Shown one piece after another: positions 42,634 through 51,173 of a stretch of 64,000 nucleotides of DNA. The position numbers and the translations under genes were made by a program. The DNA is taken from positions 62,001-126,000 of the forward strand of contig NZ_JNZO01000016.1 in assembly GCF_000717595.1 (NCBI RefSeq), in the 5' to 3' direction. This stretch comes from Streptomyces flavochromogenes (GTDB lineage: Bacteria > Actinomycetota > Actinomycetes > Streptomycetales > Streptomycetaceae). Each line of letters opens with the position of its first letter. Position 1 is the stretch's first letter. The notes below the pieces were generated by a model. The model was not told the origin of the DNA, did not search any database, and saw only the letters and a list, made by a program, of their open reading frames with translations.

Positions 42634-42729
42634 CGTACGACCCCACGTACGACTTCTCGTACGTCTTCACGCGCGACCGCGCGTACGTCGTCACGCGGGA
42701 CCTGACGTACGTCGGCACGTACGACCTGA
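42634..42729. repeat. 12-bp periodic array with CGTACG core, eight units
   Basis: Units start at 42634, 42646, 42658, 42670, 42682, 42694, 42706 and 42718, exactly 12 bp apart. Six of eight begin CGTACG; 42670 and 42694 have CGCGCG and CGCGGG. The consensus is CGTACGWCNTCA. The array ends 94 bases before the membrane phosphatase GTG at 42824. The 12-bp period is not a multiple of the helical repeat, so the sites rotate around the helix. It could be a slippage expansion or a binding array. Confidence 0.8.
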
Positions 42730-42823
42730 CACACCCGGGCCGATCACCCTCACCCGTTCTTCCCGCCGGTCGTGGGCGTTGTGCCACGCTTGAGGCAGGA
42801 AACGGGCGAAAGGTGTAGCGGGC

Positions 42824-44992
42824 GTGGGTGACGGGCGATGGGGTGGCGCCGACCGCTGGCGGTCCGCGGGCAGCGCGCTGGGGCGGGTGACCGTGGTGTG
42901 GGCGGTGTCGACGCTCACGATGCTGATCCTCGCCGGGCTGCTCCCCGACTTCGAACTGCAGTCCCCCGGCGGCGACAGCTTCACGAGGACGGCGCTCACC
43001 GCCGCCGCGGCGGCCGGCGCGTTCGGTCTGCTCGGCGCGCTCGTGTGGCCGGTGATCGTGCGGGCCCTGCTCCTCGTCCCCGCGCTCGTGCTCGGTCTGC
43101 TCGTGTTCTTCCTCAACGGTTCACTGCTGCTCGTCGCGCTCTGGCTGATCCCCGACGGACGCGGCGCCGCCAACCCCGAGACCGCCGTCGTGGTCGCCGC
43201 CGTCATGTCCGCCGTCGCCTCCGCCACCTCCACCGCGCTCGCCGTCCGCGACGACGACGCCTACCGGCGCCGGCTGTACCGGCTCACCGGCCGCACCCGG
43301 CCCCGCGCGTCGGACGATGCGCCCGAGCAGGTCCCCGGGACGGTCTTCCTCCAGCTCGACGGCGTCGGCCACCACGTCCTGCGCGGGGCCGTCGCCGACG
43401 GGCTCATGCCGACCGTGGCGTCCTGGATCGACGCGGGCCACCGGCTCACCCCGTGGCGCACCGACTGGTCCAGCCAGACCGGCGCGAGCCAGCTCGGCAT
43501 CCTGCACGGCTCCAACGAGGACGTGCCCGCCTTCCGCTGGTACGAGAAGGACACCGGCCGGCTCATGGTGTCGAACCGCCCGGCCAGTGCGGTGGAGCTC
43601 CAGCGCCGGGCCGTGCGCCGCACCGGGGACGGCGGTCTGCTCACCGTCGACGGCGCCTCGCGCGGCAACCTGTTCAGCGGCGGCGCCGACCAGCTCGCGC
43701 TCGTCCTGTCGATGGCCGCCCGGCGCGGCCCGCGCAACCGCTCGCGCGCCGGCTACTTCGCGTACTTCTCCGACCCGGCCAACGCCGTCCGTACCGCCGG
43801 ATCGCTGGTCGCCGAATGCGGCCGTGAGGTGTTTCAGTCGACCCGGGCGCTGCTGCGCCGCGAGAGCCCGCGGGTCTCGCGCGGCGGCACGTACCCCTTC
43901 GTGCGCGCCTTCGCGACGGTCGTGGAGCGGGACGTCGTCGTCTCGGCGGTGATGGGGGACATGCTCGGCGGGCGGACCGCCGTCTACGCGGACCTCGTGG
44001 CCTACGACGAGGTGGCCCACCACTCGGGCCCGCACGGCCGGGACACCGACCAGGTCCTGCGCCGTCTCGACCGCTCGATCGCGCTGATCGCCACCGTCGC
44101 CGAGCACGCCCCGCGCCCCTACCGGATCGTGCTGCTCTCGGACCACGGACAGAGTCCCGGCGAGACCTTCGAGGGCGCGTACGGGCTGACGCTCAAGGAC
44201 CTGGTCAGGGCCGGGTGCGGGCTTCCGGTGCCGCGCCGGGTGCGCAGGGCCCGGAGGGGGTACCCGCGGACGGAGTCCGGGGGAGGTTCGGAGGCGCGGG
44301 ACGCGGCCAGGGACGCGCTGCGCCTCGCGCTGCACCGGCCGGTGGACGAGAGCGGCGAGACCGCGAGGGAGCTGCCCTCCCGGCCCTCCGAGCCGCTCGT
44401 CCTCGCCTCCGGGAACCTCGGCCTCATCTCGTTCCCCGACGTGCCGCACCGGATGACCCGGGAGGAGATCGACCGGCGCCACCCGGCCCTGCTCCGTACC
44501 CTCGCCCACCATCCGGGTGTCGGCTTCGTCCTGGTGGCGAGTGCCGAGCACGGCTCGGTGGTGCTCGCCCGCGACGGGGTGGAGGTGCCGGTCGCCGACC
44601 TCGACGACGGGGGGCCGCTCGCCGTCTTCGGCCGGGGCGCGGCGCGGGCGGTTCGGCGCACGGACGGCTTCCCGCACGTCGCGGACATCATGGTCAACTC
44701 GATGTACGACCCGGCGACGGGCACCGTGCACGCCTTCGAGGAGCAGATCGGCTCGCACGGCGGCCTCGGCGGCGAGCAGTCGTACCCGTTCCTCCTCTCG
44801 CCGCCGGAGCTGTCGCCGCCGGTCGGTGCGGGGGAGGAGCTGGTCGGTGCGGAGCAGGTGCACCGGGTGCTGCGGCGCTGGCTGCGGGAGTGCTCGGGTC
44901 CGCAGGTCCCGCTGGAGATTTCGCCGTCCACGGACGGATCGGAATCACTTCTTCCGGTTGACTGGCCGGTCACGCAGGACAAAAAACGCTGA
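42824..44992 (+). CDS. Membrane-anchored phosphodiesterase/alkaline phosphatase-fold protein with N-terminal holin-like (4-TM) domain
   Basis: A 722-residue protein. The N-terminal ~125 residues contain four hydrophobic segments (VTVVWAVSTLTMLILAGLL, ALTAAAAAGAFGLLGALVW, IVRALLLVPALVLGLLVFFLNGSLLLVALWL, TAVVVAAVMSAVASATSTALAV), the plan of the phage holin superfamily IV (PF04020-like). Residues about 165-700 are an alkaline phosphatase/type I phosphodiesterase fold: metal ligands in VFLQLDGVGHHVL, nucleophile region SSQTGASQLGILHG, DEVAHHSGPHGRDTDQVL, LLSDHGQSPGETFEGA, and EQIGSHGGLGG. Near residue 480 lies a low-complexity insertion (RRARRGYPRTESGGGSE) encoded by a Streptomyces-type GGGGGTACCC block. 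Substrates are phosphate mono- or diesters. GTG 42824 has AAAGG upstream. Confidence 0.85.
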   Translation: MGDGRWGGADRWRSAGSALGRVTVVWAVSTLTMLILAGLLPDFELQSPGGDSFTRTALTAAAAAGAFGLLGALVWPVIVRALLLVPALVLGLLVFFLNGSLLLVALWLIPDGRGAANPETAVVVAAVMSAVASATSTALAVRDDDAYRRRLYRLTGRTRPRASDDAPEQVPGTVFLQLDGVGHHVLRGAVADGLMPTVASWIDAGHRLTPWRTDWSSQTGASQLGILHGSNEDVPAFRWYEKDTGRLMVSNRPASAVELQRRAVRRTGDGGLLTVDGASRGNLFSGGADQLALVLSMAARRGPRNRSRAGYFAYFSDPANAVRTAGSLVAECGREVFQSTRALLRRESPRVSRGGTYPFVRAFATVVERDVVVSAVMGDMLGGRTAVYADLVAYDEVAHHSGPHGRDTDQVLRRLDRSIALIATVAEHAPRPYRIVLLSDHGQSPGETFEGAYGLTLKDLVRAGCGLPVPRRVRRARRGYPRTESGGGSEARDAARDALRLALHRPVDESGETARELPSRPSEPLVLASGNLGLISFPDVPHRMTREEIDRRHPALLRTLAHHPGVGFVLVASAEHGSVVLARDGVEVPVADLDDGGPLAVFGRGAARAVRRTDGFPHVADIMVNSMYDPATGTVHAFEEQIGSHGGLGGEQSYPFLLSPPELSPPVGAGEELVGAEQVHRVLRRWLRECSGPQVPLEISPSTDGSESLLPVDWPVTQDKKR

Positions 44993-45057
44993 TTTGGACG
45001 CCTGTTCGCCGTTACCGGACGATGACCCGGAATGTACGACGGAAGGCGCACCACCGC

Positions 45058-46482
45058 ATGAGCACGGCCACCACAACTCCACAGAGCGACACCGAAGACC
45101 CAGGGACCACCGACGCCTCCGGAACCCCCGGAGCCACCGAGAGCGAGGGCAAGCACTCCCGCCGCTTCGGGCTCCCCATCGCGACCGCCCTGGTCATGGG
45201 CAACATCATCGGCGGCGGAATCTTCCTGCTGCCTGCCTCCGTCGCCCCCTACGGCACCATCAGCCTCGTCGCCTTCGGCGTCCTCACCCTCGGCGCGATC
45301 GCCCTCGCCCTCGTCTTCGGCCGCCTCGCCCACCGCCACCCCACGACCGGCGGACCGTACGTCTACGTCCGCGCGGCCTTCGGGGACTTCGCCGGATTCC
45401 TGACGGCCTGGTCGTACTGGATCACCGCCTGGGTCTCCAACGCCGCCCTGGCCGTCGCCGCCGTCGGCTACCTCGACGTGCTGATCCCGCTCCACGGGTC
45501 GAAGCCCGCCACCATCGCCGCCGCGCTCCTCGTCCAGTGGCTCCCGGCCCTCGCGAACCTCGCCGGCACCCGCTACGTCGGCGCCGTGCAGATCGTCGCG
45601 ACCGTGCTCAAGTTCGTCCCGCTGCTGCTCGTCGCCGTCGGCGGACTCCTCTTCTTCGACAGCGCCGACCTCGGGCCCTTCCGGGCCGGTGACGAGAGCG
45701 CGCTCGGAGCCGTCTCCGCCTCCGCCGCGATCCTGCTCTTCAGCTACCTCGGCGTCGAGTCGGCCGCCGTCAGCGCCGGTGAGGTCCGCGACCCGCGCCG
45801 CAACGTCGGCCGCGCCACCGTCCTCGGCACCCTGGCCGCCGCCTTCCTCTACCTGCTCACCACCCTGTCCGTCTTCGGTACCGTCCCGCACGAGCGGCTC
45901 GTCGCCTCCAACGCCCCGTTCACGGACGCCGTCAACCTCATGTTCGGCGGCTCCTGGGGCGGCACGGCCGTCGCCTGCATGGCCCTCGTCTCCATGCTCG
46001 GCGCCCTCAACGGCTGGACCCTGCTGAGCGCCCAGACGCCCTACGCGGCGGCCCGCGACGGACTCTTCCCGAAGGTCTTCGCCAGGAAGCGGCGCGGGGT
46101 CCCCACCGCCGGTGTCCTCGTGACCGTCGTCCTCGCCTCGCTCCTCACCGTCTACAACTACACGGCGGGCACCGCGGGCGTCTTCGAGACCCTCGTCCTC
46201 GTCACGACCTTCACCGCCACCGTGCCCTATCTGCTCTCCTCCGCCGCGCAGTTCTTCTTCCTCCTCTCCGGACACTCCGACCGCGTCCACCGCCCCCGGC
46301 TGATCCGCGACACCGTCCTCACCCTCGTCGCCTTCGGCTTCTCCCTCTGGCTGGTCGCGGGCTCCGGCCACGCGGCCGTCTACCAGGGCGTGCTGTTCCT
46401 CTTCGTGGGCGTGCTCGTGTACGCGGGGATGTCGGCCCGAGGCCGCCGCGCGGCCATGGGGGAGGGGGCGCCCCGGTCGTGA
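45058..46482 (+). CDS. APC-family amino acid/polyamine permease
   Basis: A 474-residue integral membrane transporter with about 12 helices. The family signature is at the first helix, GLPIATALVMGNIIGGGIFLLPASVAPYG (unwound GIIGGGIF-like motif). TGGPYVYVRAAFGDFAGFLTAWSYWI and FSYLGVESAAVSAGEVRDPRRNVGRAT (helix 6 region) also match AdiC/PotE-type exchangers. The Ser/Thr/Gly-rich first 38 residues are cytoplasmic and variable. The substrate is likely a basic or polar amino acid, but specificity is not readable. ATG 45058 has a weak ribosome site; the upstream ATG 45022 is less like family members. It follows the phosphatase gene by 65 bases. Confidence 0.9.
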   Translation: MSTATTTPQSDTEDPGTTDASGTPGATESEGKHSRRFGLPIATALVMGNIIGGGIFLLPASVAPYGTISLVAFGVLTLGAIALALVFGRLAHRHPTTGGPYVYVRAAFGDFAGFLTAWSYWITAWVSNAALAVAAVGYLDVLIPLHGSKPATIAAALLVQWLPALANLAGTRYVGAVQIVATVLKFVPLLLVAVGGLLFFDSADLGPFRAGDESALGAVSASAAILLFSYLGVESAAVSAGEVRDPRRNVGRATVLGTLAAAFLYLLTTLSVFGTVPHERLVASNAPFTDAVNLMFGGSWGGTAVACMALVSMLGALNGWTLLSAQTPYAAARDGLFPKVFARKRRGVPTAGVLVTVVLASLLTVYNYTAGTAGVFETLVLVTTFTATVPYLLSSAAQFFFLLSGHSDRVHRPRLIRDTVLTLVAFGFSLWLVAGSGHAAVYQGVLFLFVGVLVYAGMSARGRRAAMGEGAPRS

Positions 46483-46602
46483 CCGGCGTGATCGCCGCCC
46501 GTGCGGTGAACCGGTGAATCACGGTCCCCACCCGTAGGCCGCTCGGGCGGATCTCGGGCCGGACACGCGTGTCGGGACCCCGGCGGGGCAGTACGGATCT
46601 CC

Positions 46603-47016
46603 GTGAGCCCCGCGCCCGAGCCGACCACCGCGCCGCCCGCCATCCCGGCGGGCAGCCCGGCGCGCGCGAGGCCCGGGTGCGGAGGCCGTTGCCCGGCCCC
46701 CGGCCGGCGCCTCTGGGTCGTGCTGCTCCTCGTCCTTGCCGCGCTGTTCACCACCGGGGCGGGCACGCTCACCGGCGGGGCCGAACTCCGGCCCGCCGCC
46801 TCCCCGGCGTCCGACCCGAGCGGCGAGACCCACGACCCGGCCGGCACCGAGGCAGGACTCCCCGGCCGCTCCCGCCGGCAGCGGACGGGTATCCGCCCGT
46901 TCCGGCGCCCGCGCCGCCTCCCGTACGGCGCCCGATACCGGCGCCGCAACCCGGCCGACGCCCCCCTTCCCGCCCCGCGCAGCGATGCGCTCCGGTGCGT
47001 GGTGATGCGCTGCTGA
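46603..47016 (+). CDS. Small hypothetical protein with one membrane segment
   Basis: A 137-residue protein I do not recognise. A single hydrophobic segment LWVVLLLVLAALFTTGAG (about 37-54) follows a Pro/Ala-rich N-terminus. The remainder is Pro/Arg-rich and of low complexity (RSRRQRTGIRPFRRPRR), with a final CVVMRC. It could be a membrane-anchored peptide or a non-coding frame. GTG 46603 lacks a good ribosome site. High G+C makes long open frames common, so the call is tentative. Confidence 0.4.
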   Translation: MSPAPEPTTAPPAIPAGSPARARPGCGGRCPAPGRRLWVVLLLVLAALFTTGAGTLTGGAELRPAASPASDPSGETHDPAGTEAGLPGRSRRQRTGIRPFRRPRRLPYGARYRRRNPADAPLPAPRSDALRCVVMRC

Positions 47017-47077
47017 GAGGCCCACGCCTCTCCGCCGTCCCGCCCGACATCACCCCCGCACCACGAGGAGCTTCGCC

Positions 47078-47242
47078 ATGCCCGTCGACCCGTTCGCCGT
47101 TCTCCAGGCCCTGCTGCGCGCCGAGGCCTCCCGGGCCCAGCGCTCCGACCGCCGGGCGCCCGAGCCCGGCGCCCCGGCGGCCGAGACCGCCCCGGACCCG
47201 GCACCCGAGCCGCCCGCGTACCGGGACGAACCCCTCCGCTGA
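47078..47242 (+). CDS. Small acidic/proline-rich protein of 54 residues
   Basis: The reading frame MPVDPFAVLQALLRAEASRAQR continues with a Pro/Glu/Ala-rich tail (PAPEPPAYRDEPLR). GAGGAG lies 8 bases before ATG 47078, which is a good site. The N-terminal 20 residues form a plausible amphipathic helix. No family is recognised. It precedes the alpha/beta-hydrolase gene by 76 bases in the same direction. Confidence 0.6.
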   Translation: MPVDPFAVLQALLRAEASRAQRSDRRAPEPGAPAAETAPDPAPEPPAYRDEPLR

Positions 47243-47318
47243 CCCCCCGTCACGCCCCGACGCGGGCCACGGCGAAATCCGATTGCGGACCGGCGTCCGG
47301 GCGTACGAGGGTGTTCCG

Positions 47319-49214
47319 ATGACCTCGACCGACCGGAACACCGGCACCGATCGGTCCGCCGGACCCGCGTCCGGCGAAGGAGCGACGCCCGGCACCGAGG
47401 CCACCGCCGGCGCCCCTCCTCGTCCGCCCCTCCCGCGCCGCGCCGCCGACCGGCTCCTCGCCTTCGCACGGCGCCCGTACTGGGACCGCCCGGACCCCTC
47501 GTACCGCATCCGCCGCTGGCCCGACCTCACCGCCCTCTGCTTCGCCACGGTCTTCTTCTGGTCGAGCCTGACCCCGTCCCTGGTGCCCCGCCCCTGGTAC
47601 CTCCAGGGCCTCGTCGGCGGGATCACCGCCGCCATCGGATACGCCCTCGGCTCCGGGCTCGCCTGGCTCTCCCGGGCGCTCGGGGGTGTCCTGTCGAGCA
47701 GGCCGGGCCCGCGACTCCCGGCGTCACCCCTCGCCGCGTGGCGGCCGCCCGCCCGGTTCCGTACCCGCTGCTGGCAGGCGTACTGGCTGCTCAGCCCGGT
47801 CCTCGCCGTCTGGTTCATCTCCGAGAGCGCCCGGATGCAGCGTCAGCTCCGGGTCCTCCAGGGGCTCCCGCCCGCCCTCACCTGGCACACGCCGATGATC
47901 GCCCTCATCGCCCTCGGTCTGCTGCTCGCCGCTCTTCTCCTCGCCCGCGCCGTCCGCCTCGGCTCGGTCACGCTGATACGACAGCTCGGCCGGCTCCTGC
48001 CCCGGCCCGTCGCCTTCGCCGTCGGCGCGGTCGTCTCCGCCCTCCTCGTCCTCGTCGGCGTCCGCGACATCGTCTTCGACCGAGGAGTCGTCGACATCGC
48101 CGACCGCATCGCCGAAGCCACCAACGGCGGGACCAAGGACGGCATCCGGCGCCCCGCCTCCCGGCTCGTCTCCGGCGGACCCGGTTCCCTCATCCCCTGG
48201 GAGAACCTCGGTTACCAGGGCCGCAACTTCGCCGGCTCCACCCCCACCCGCGGAACCCTCACCGCCTGGACCGGCCGGCCCGCCCGCGACCCCGTCCGTG
48301 TCTACATACCGTCCGCGCTGCCCGCCGCCTTCCAGGACGACAGCCCCTTCGCCGCCCAGGCCAGGCTCGCCGTCCGTGAACTCGAACGCACCGGCGCCTT
48401 CGAACGCGCCGTGCTCGCCGTCGCCGGCACCACCGGCACCGGCTGGGTCGACCCGAACGTCGCCGAGGCCCTGGAGTACATGTACGAGGGGGACACCGCG
48501 ATCGTCGCCGTCCAGTACTCGTACCTCCCCAGCTGGGTCTCCTTCCTCGTCGACAAGGAGAAGGCGGGCCAGGCCACCCGGGCCCTCCTCGACGCCGTCC
48601 GCGCCCGGCTCGACAGCCTTCCCGCCGGCCACCGGCCCCAGCTCGTCGTCACCGGCGAGAGCCTCGGCGCCTACGCCGTCGAGGCCTCCTTCGACAGCGC
48701 CGACGAGCTCCTCGCCTCCACCGACGGAGCCCTCCTGCTGGGCGCCCCGAACTTCTCCCCGATCTCCCGCGAGATCCGTCGCGACCGCGACCCGGGCAGC
48801 CCCGTCTGGCGCCCCCAGTACCGGGGCGGCGCCCACATCCGCTTCGCCCAGTTCCCCGAGACCGACCTCGCCCGCCCGGCCGCCGCATGGGAATCCCCGC
48901 GCGTGGTCTACCTGCAGAACGCCTCCGACCCCGTCGTCTGGTGGTCGCCCGACCTGCTCCTCGACAAACCCGCCTGGCTGGACGAACCCCTCGGTCCCGA
49001 CATCACCCCCGAGATCACCTGGTTCCCCTTCGTCGCCTTCTGGCAGACCTCGGTCGACATGGCCGTCTCGTACGGGGTCGACGCTCCGCACGGCCACCGC
49101 TACGGCGCCGGAGCCGTCGACGGCTGGGCGGCCGTCCTCCCACCGCCCGGCTGGACGACCGCCGACACCACCAGGCTGCGCGCCTTCATCGGCCACCGGG
49201 CGGCGGCGTACTGA
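47319..49214 (+). CDS. Membrane-embedded alpha/beta-hydrolase (Abhydrolase_9 type)
   Basis: A 631-residue protein. The N-terminal half has several membrane helices (FATVFFWSSLTPSLVP, LVGGITAAIGYALGSG, YWLLSPVLAVWFISE, TPMIALIALGLLLAALLLARAV, VAFAVGAVVSALLVLVGVRDIVF). The C-terminal alpha/beta-hydrolase domain begins with GYQGRNFAGSTPT and carries the nucleophile elbow TGESLGAYAVEASF. The domain pair is the actinobacterial Abhydrolase_9_N/Abhydrolase_9 combination of unknown substrate. WYL-like or lipid links are not visible. ATG 47319 has GAGG 9 bases upstream. An in-frame upstream extension exists but has no start signal. Confidence 0.88.
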   Translation: MTSTDRNTGTDRSAGPASGEGATPGTEATAGAPPRPPLPRRAADRLLAFARRPYWDRPDPSYRIRRWPDLTALCFATVFFWSSLTPSLVPRPWYLQGLVGGITAAIGYALGSGLAWLSRALGGVLSSRPGPRLPASPLAAWRPPARFRTRCWQAYWLLSPVLAVWFISESARMQRQLRVLQGLPPALTWHTPMIALIALGLLLAALLLARAVRLGSVTLIRQLGRLLPRPVAFAVGAVVSALLVLVGVRDIVFDRGVVDIADRIAEATNGGTKDGIRRPASRLVSGGPGSLIPWENLGYQGRNFAGSTPTRGTLTAWTGRPARDPVRVYIPSALPAAFQDDSPFAAQARLAVRELERTGAFERAVLAVAGTTGTGWVDPNVAEALEYMYEGDTAIVAVQYSYLPSWVSFLVDKEKAGQATRALLDAVRARLDSLPAGHRPQLVVTGESLGAYAVEASFDSADELLASTDGALLLGAPNFSPISREIRRDRDPGSPVWRPQYRGGAHIRFAQFPETDLARPAAAWESPRVVYLQNASDPVVWWSPDLLLDKPAWLDEPLGPDITPEITWFPFVAFWQTSVDMAVSYGVDAPHGHRYGAGAVDGWAAVLPPPGWTTADTTRLRAFIGHRAAAY

Positions 49215-49254
49215 GACGGAGAAGGAGGCGGGGTCGGGGTCGCCCTCCGCTCCC

Positions 49255-50466
49255 TCACGCCGCCTCCACGGCCTCGAACGGCCGCGCCGCCCGGCGCCGC
49301 CCGTGCAGCCACACCAGGGCCGCGGCGACCGTGGCGAGGGACACGAGCGCCACCAGGGCCGGGACGAGACCGACGAGCGGGCCCGCCGCCAGGCAGCACA
49401 CCCCGCCCAGGGCGAGGGCGGTCGGCCGCCGGCCCGTGGTGCGCAGCACGATCGCGGCGGCGCCCAGCAGATACACACCGACGCCCCCGGTCAACGACCA
49501 GGCGACAACCCCGTGGAGGGGCTCGGCGAGGCCGTAGTGCCCGGTGTCGGCGACCTGTTGGAGGACCTTCTTCATGCCGAGCGCGCAGAGCACGACGCCC
49601 GCGACCAGCGGCAGGTGCAGGAAGGTGTACACGTCCCGCGCGAACCGGGTGCGGTCGTCGCCGTCCAGACCGGCGAGCCGATGCTCGGCCGCCTCCCCGA
49701 GCTGCCGGAAGTACAGCCGCCACAACCCGGCCGAGAGCAGGAGCCCGGCCGCCGAGGCGCCGAGCACGGCGAAGGTGAGCGGAAGGCCGGAGACGCCGAC
49801 GCCCATCGCGACGATGGACTCGCCGAGCGCGATGATCACGATCAGGCCGTGCCGCTCGGAGAAGTGCCCGGGGGAGTTGACCCGCCAGCCGGTGGCGCCG
49901 GTGACGAAGATGCCGAGATAGTCGACGGCCACCGCCCCCAGCCACAAAAGGAGTTGGACCCGGCCGCTGTAGGAGCTGCCGATCAGGAGCAGCACCAGCG
50001 GCGGGACCACGGACGTCAGAGCCGTACGGCGCAGGGTGGCGCGCAGCACGGGATCACCGGGACTGGAGATCCAGTACGAGACCAGGTGCAGGACGCGCAC
50101 CGCGCCGTAGCAGAGCACGAACACCAGCGGCACCGGCAGCCCGCCCGGCGGGTCCGTGAACACGTCCGGGACGGCGAGCGACACGATCAGGACGACGGCC
50201 ATGACCGTGACGAGGACCCCGAACAGGGCGCCGGAGTCGGCCCGTACGACATTCCCCAGCCAGGCGAAGCAGCACCAGCACCACCACAACAGCGCGAGCA
50301 CGACCATCGCGCCGACCACCCGCACCGGCGAGGGCGCGGTCGCCATCAGGGCGGTGACCTGCGTGATCGCGTACACGAACACCAGGTCGAAGAAGAGCTC
50401 CGCGGGCGTCACCGCGTGATCGTCCCCGGTGGCCACCATGCGGGCCCGTTCCCTGTTCCACGCCAT
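49255..50466 (-). CDS. Low temperature requirement protein A (LtrA) family membrane protein
   Basis: A 403-residue integral membrane protein with about 11 hydrophobic segments. The family signature is near the start: AVTPAELFFDLVFVYAITQVTALM. Other family elements are FSERHGLIVIIALGESIVAMGVGVSG and FLHLPLVAGVVLCALGMKK. The function is unknown; LtrA was named for low-temperature growth in Listeria. ATG 50466 has a strong GGAGGGGGAG site. It is convergent with the hydrolase gene (40-base gap) and divergent from the gene at 50751. Confidence 0.92.
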   Translation of the reverse strand: MAWNRERARMVATGDDHAVTPAELFFDLVFVYAITQVTALMATAPSPVRVVGAMVVLALLWWCWCCFAWLGNVVRADSGALFGVLVTVMAVVLIVSLAVPDVFTDPPGGLPVPLVFVLCYGAVRVLHLVSYWISSPGDPVLRATLRRTALTSVVPPLVLLLIGSSYSGRVQLLLWLGAVAVDYLGIFVTGATGWRVNSPGHFSERHGLIVIIALGESIVAMGVGVSGLPLTFAVLGASAAGLLLSAGLWRLYFRQLGEAAEHRLAGLDGDDRTRFARDVYTFLHLPLVAGVVLCALGMKKVLQQVADTGHYGLAEPLHGVVAWSLTGGVGVYLLGAAAIVLRTTGRRPTALALGGVCCLAAGPLVGLVPALVALVSLATVAAALVWLHGRRRAARPFEAVEAA

Positions 50467-50750
50467 GTGTCTCTCCCCCTCCGGGGGAGACCGCTCCCGG
50501 CCACCCCGGCGCGAACAATACTCACGCCCGGCGCCCGGCGACACGCGGTTCCCCGACCGGCCGAACGACCCCCGCGCACCGCCCCGCCGGCGCCCGCCGG
50601 CGACCGGGGCGGGCCCGCATGACCTCCCAGGTAATCGACCCCCGCCGATCCGCCCGGCATGCTCGTGGACACCGGAACCCGGGCGGCGCACTCCGCTCGG
50701 GCTCCGGACCCACCACCAGCACGAACGTCCCCCATGGAGGGTGATCCGCC
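50467..50750. other. Divergent intergenic region (LtrA / small membrane protein)
   Basis: A 284-base gap for two promoters. I see no convincing small gene or palindrome. GGAGGGTGATCCGCC near 50736-50750 is the ribosome site for the rightward gene. Confidence 0.5.
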
Positions 50751-51173
50751 ATGTCCCATGCCCTGCTCGCCGGTCTCGCCCGCACCACCCGTCCGCAGTC
50801 CGCGGTGCGCCGCTTCCTCGCCCTCGACGCCGTCGTCACCGGGGCGAACGGGATCGCCTACGCCGTCGCCTCCGGGCCGCTCGGGGAGTTCCTCGGCGTC
50901 GACGCGGGCCTCCTGCTCGAACTGGGCGTCCTGCTCGCCGTGTACGCCGCCGGCGTCGCCTGGCTCGCGAGCCGCCCGCAGCCCCCGGCATTCGGGGTGA
51001 GGCTCGTCGTCGACATCAACGCGGTCTGGGCCGTCCTCAGCATCGTCGCCCTCGTCGCCTGGCTGGAGCCGACCACCGCCGGCCTCGTGTGGACGCCCCT
51101 GCAGGCGGCCACCGTCGGCGGCTTCGCCCTCGCGCAGTGGGCGGCGCTGCGGGCCGTCGCCGCTAGCCGCTGA
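50751..51173 (+). CDS. Small integral membrane protein
   Basis: A 140-residue protein with four predicted helices: RRFLALDAVVTGANGIAYAVA, LGVDAGLLLELGVLLAVYAAGVAWLA, VVDINAVWAVLSIVALVAW and LVWTPLQAATVGGFALAQWAALRAVAA. The layout is common in actinobacterial proteins of unknown function. ATG 50751 has GGAGG about 12 bases upstream. The end overlaps the convergent HTH regulator by 11 bases. Confidence 0.85.
   Translation: MSHALLAGLARTTRPQSAVRRFLALDAVVTGANGIAYAVASGPLGEFLGVDAGLLLELGVLLAVYAAGVAWLASRPQPPAFGVRLVVDINAVWAVLSIVALVAWLEPTTAGLVWTPLQAATVGGFALAQWAALRAVAASR

Noticed and set aside
42634..42729. CRISPR or coding repeat reading of the 12-bp array
   Set aside because: There are no spacers. 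The frame that reads through it (TYDP/TYVG repeats) has no start or homology.
44253..44287. Mobile element footprint inside the phosphatase gene (GGGGGTACCC block)
   Set aside because: It is a short G/C-rich block encoding a low-complexity insertion; no inverted terminal repeats or target duplication were seen.
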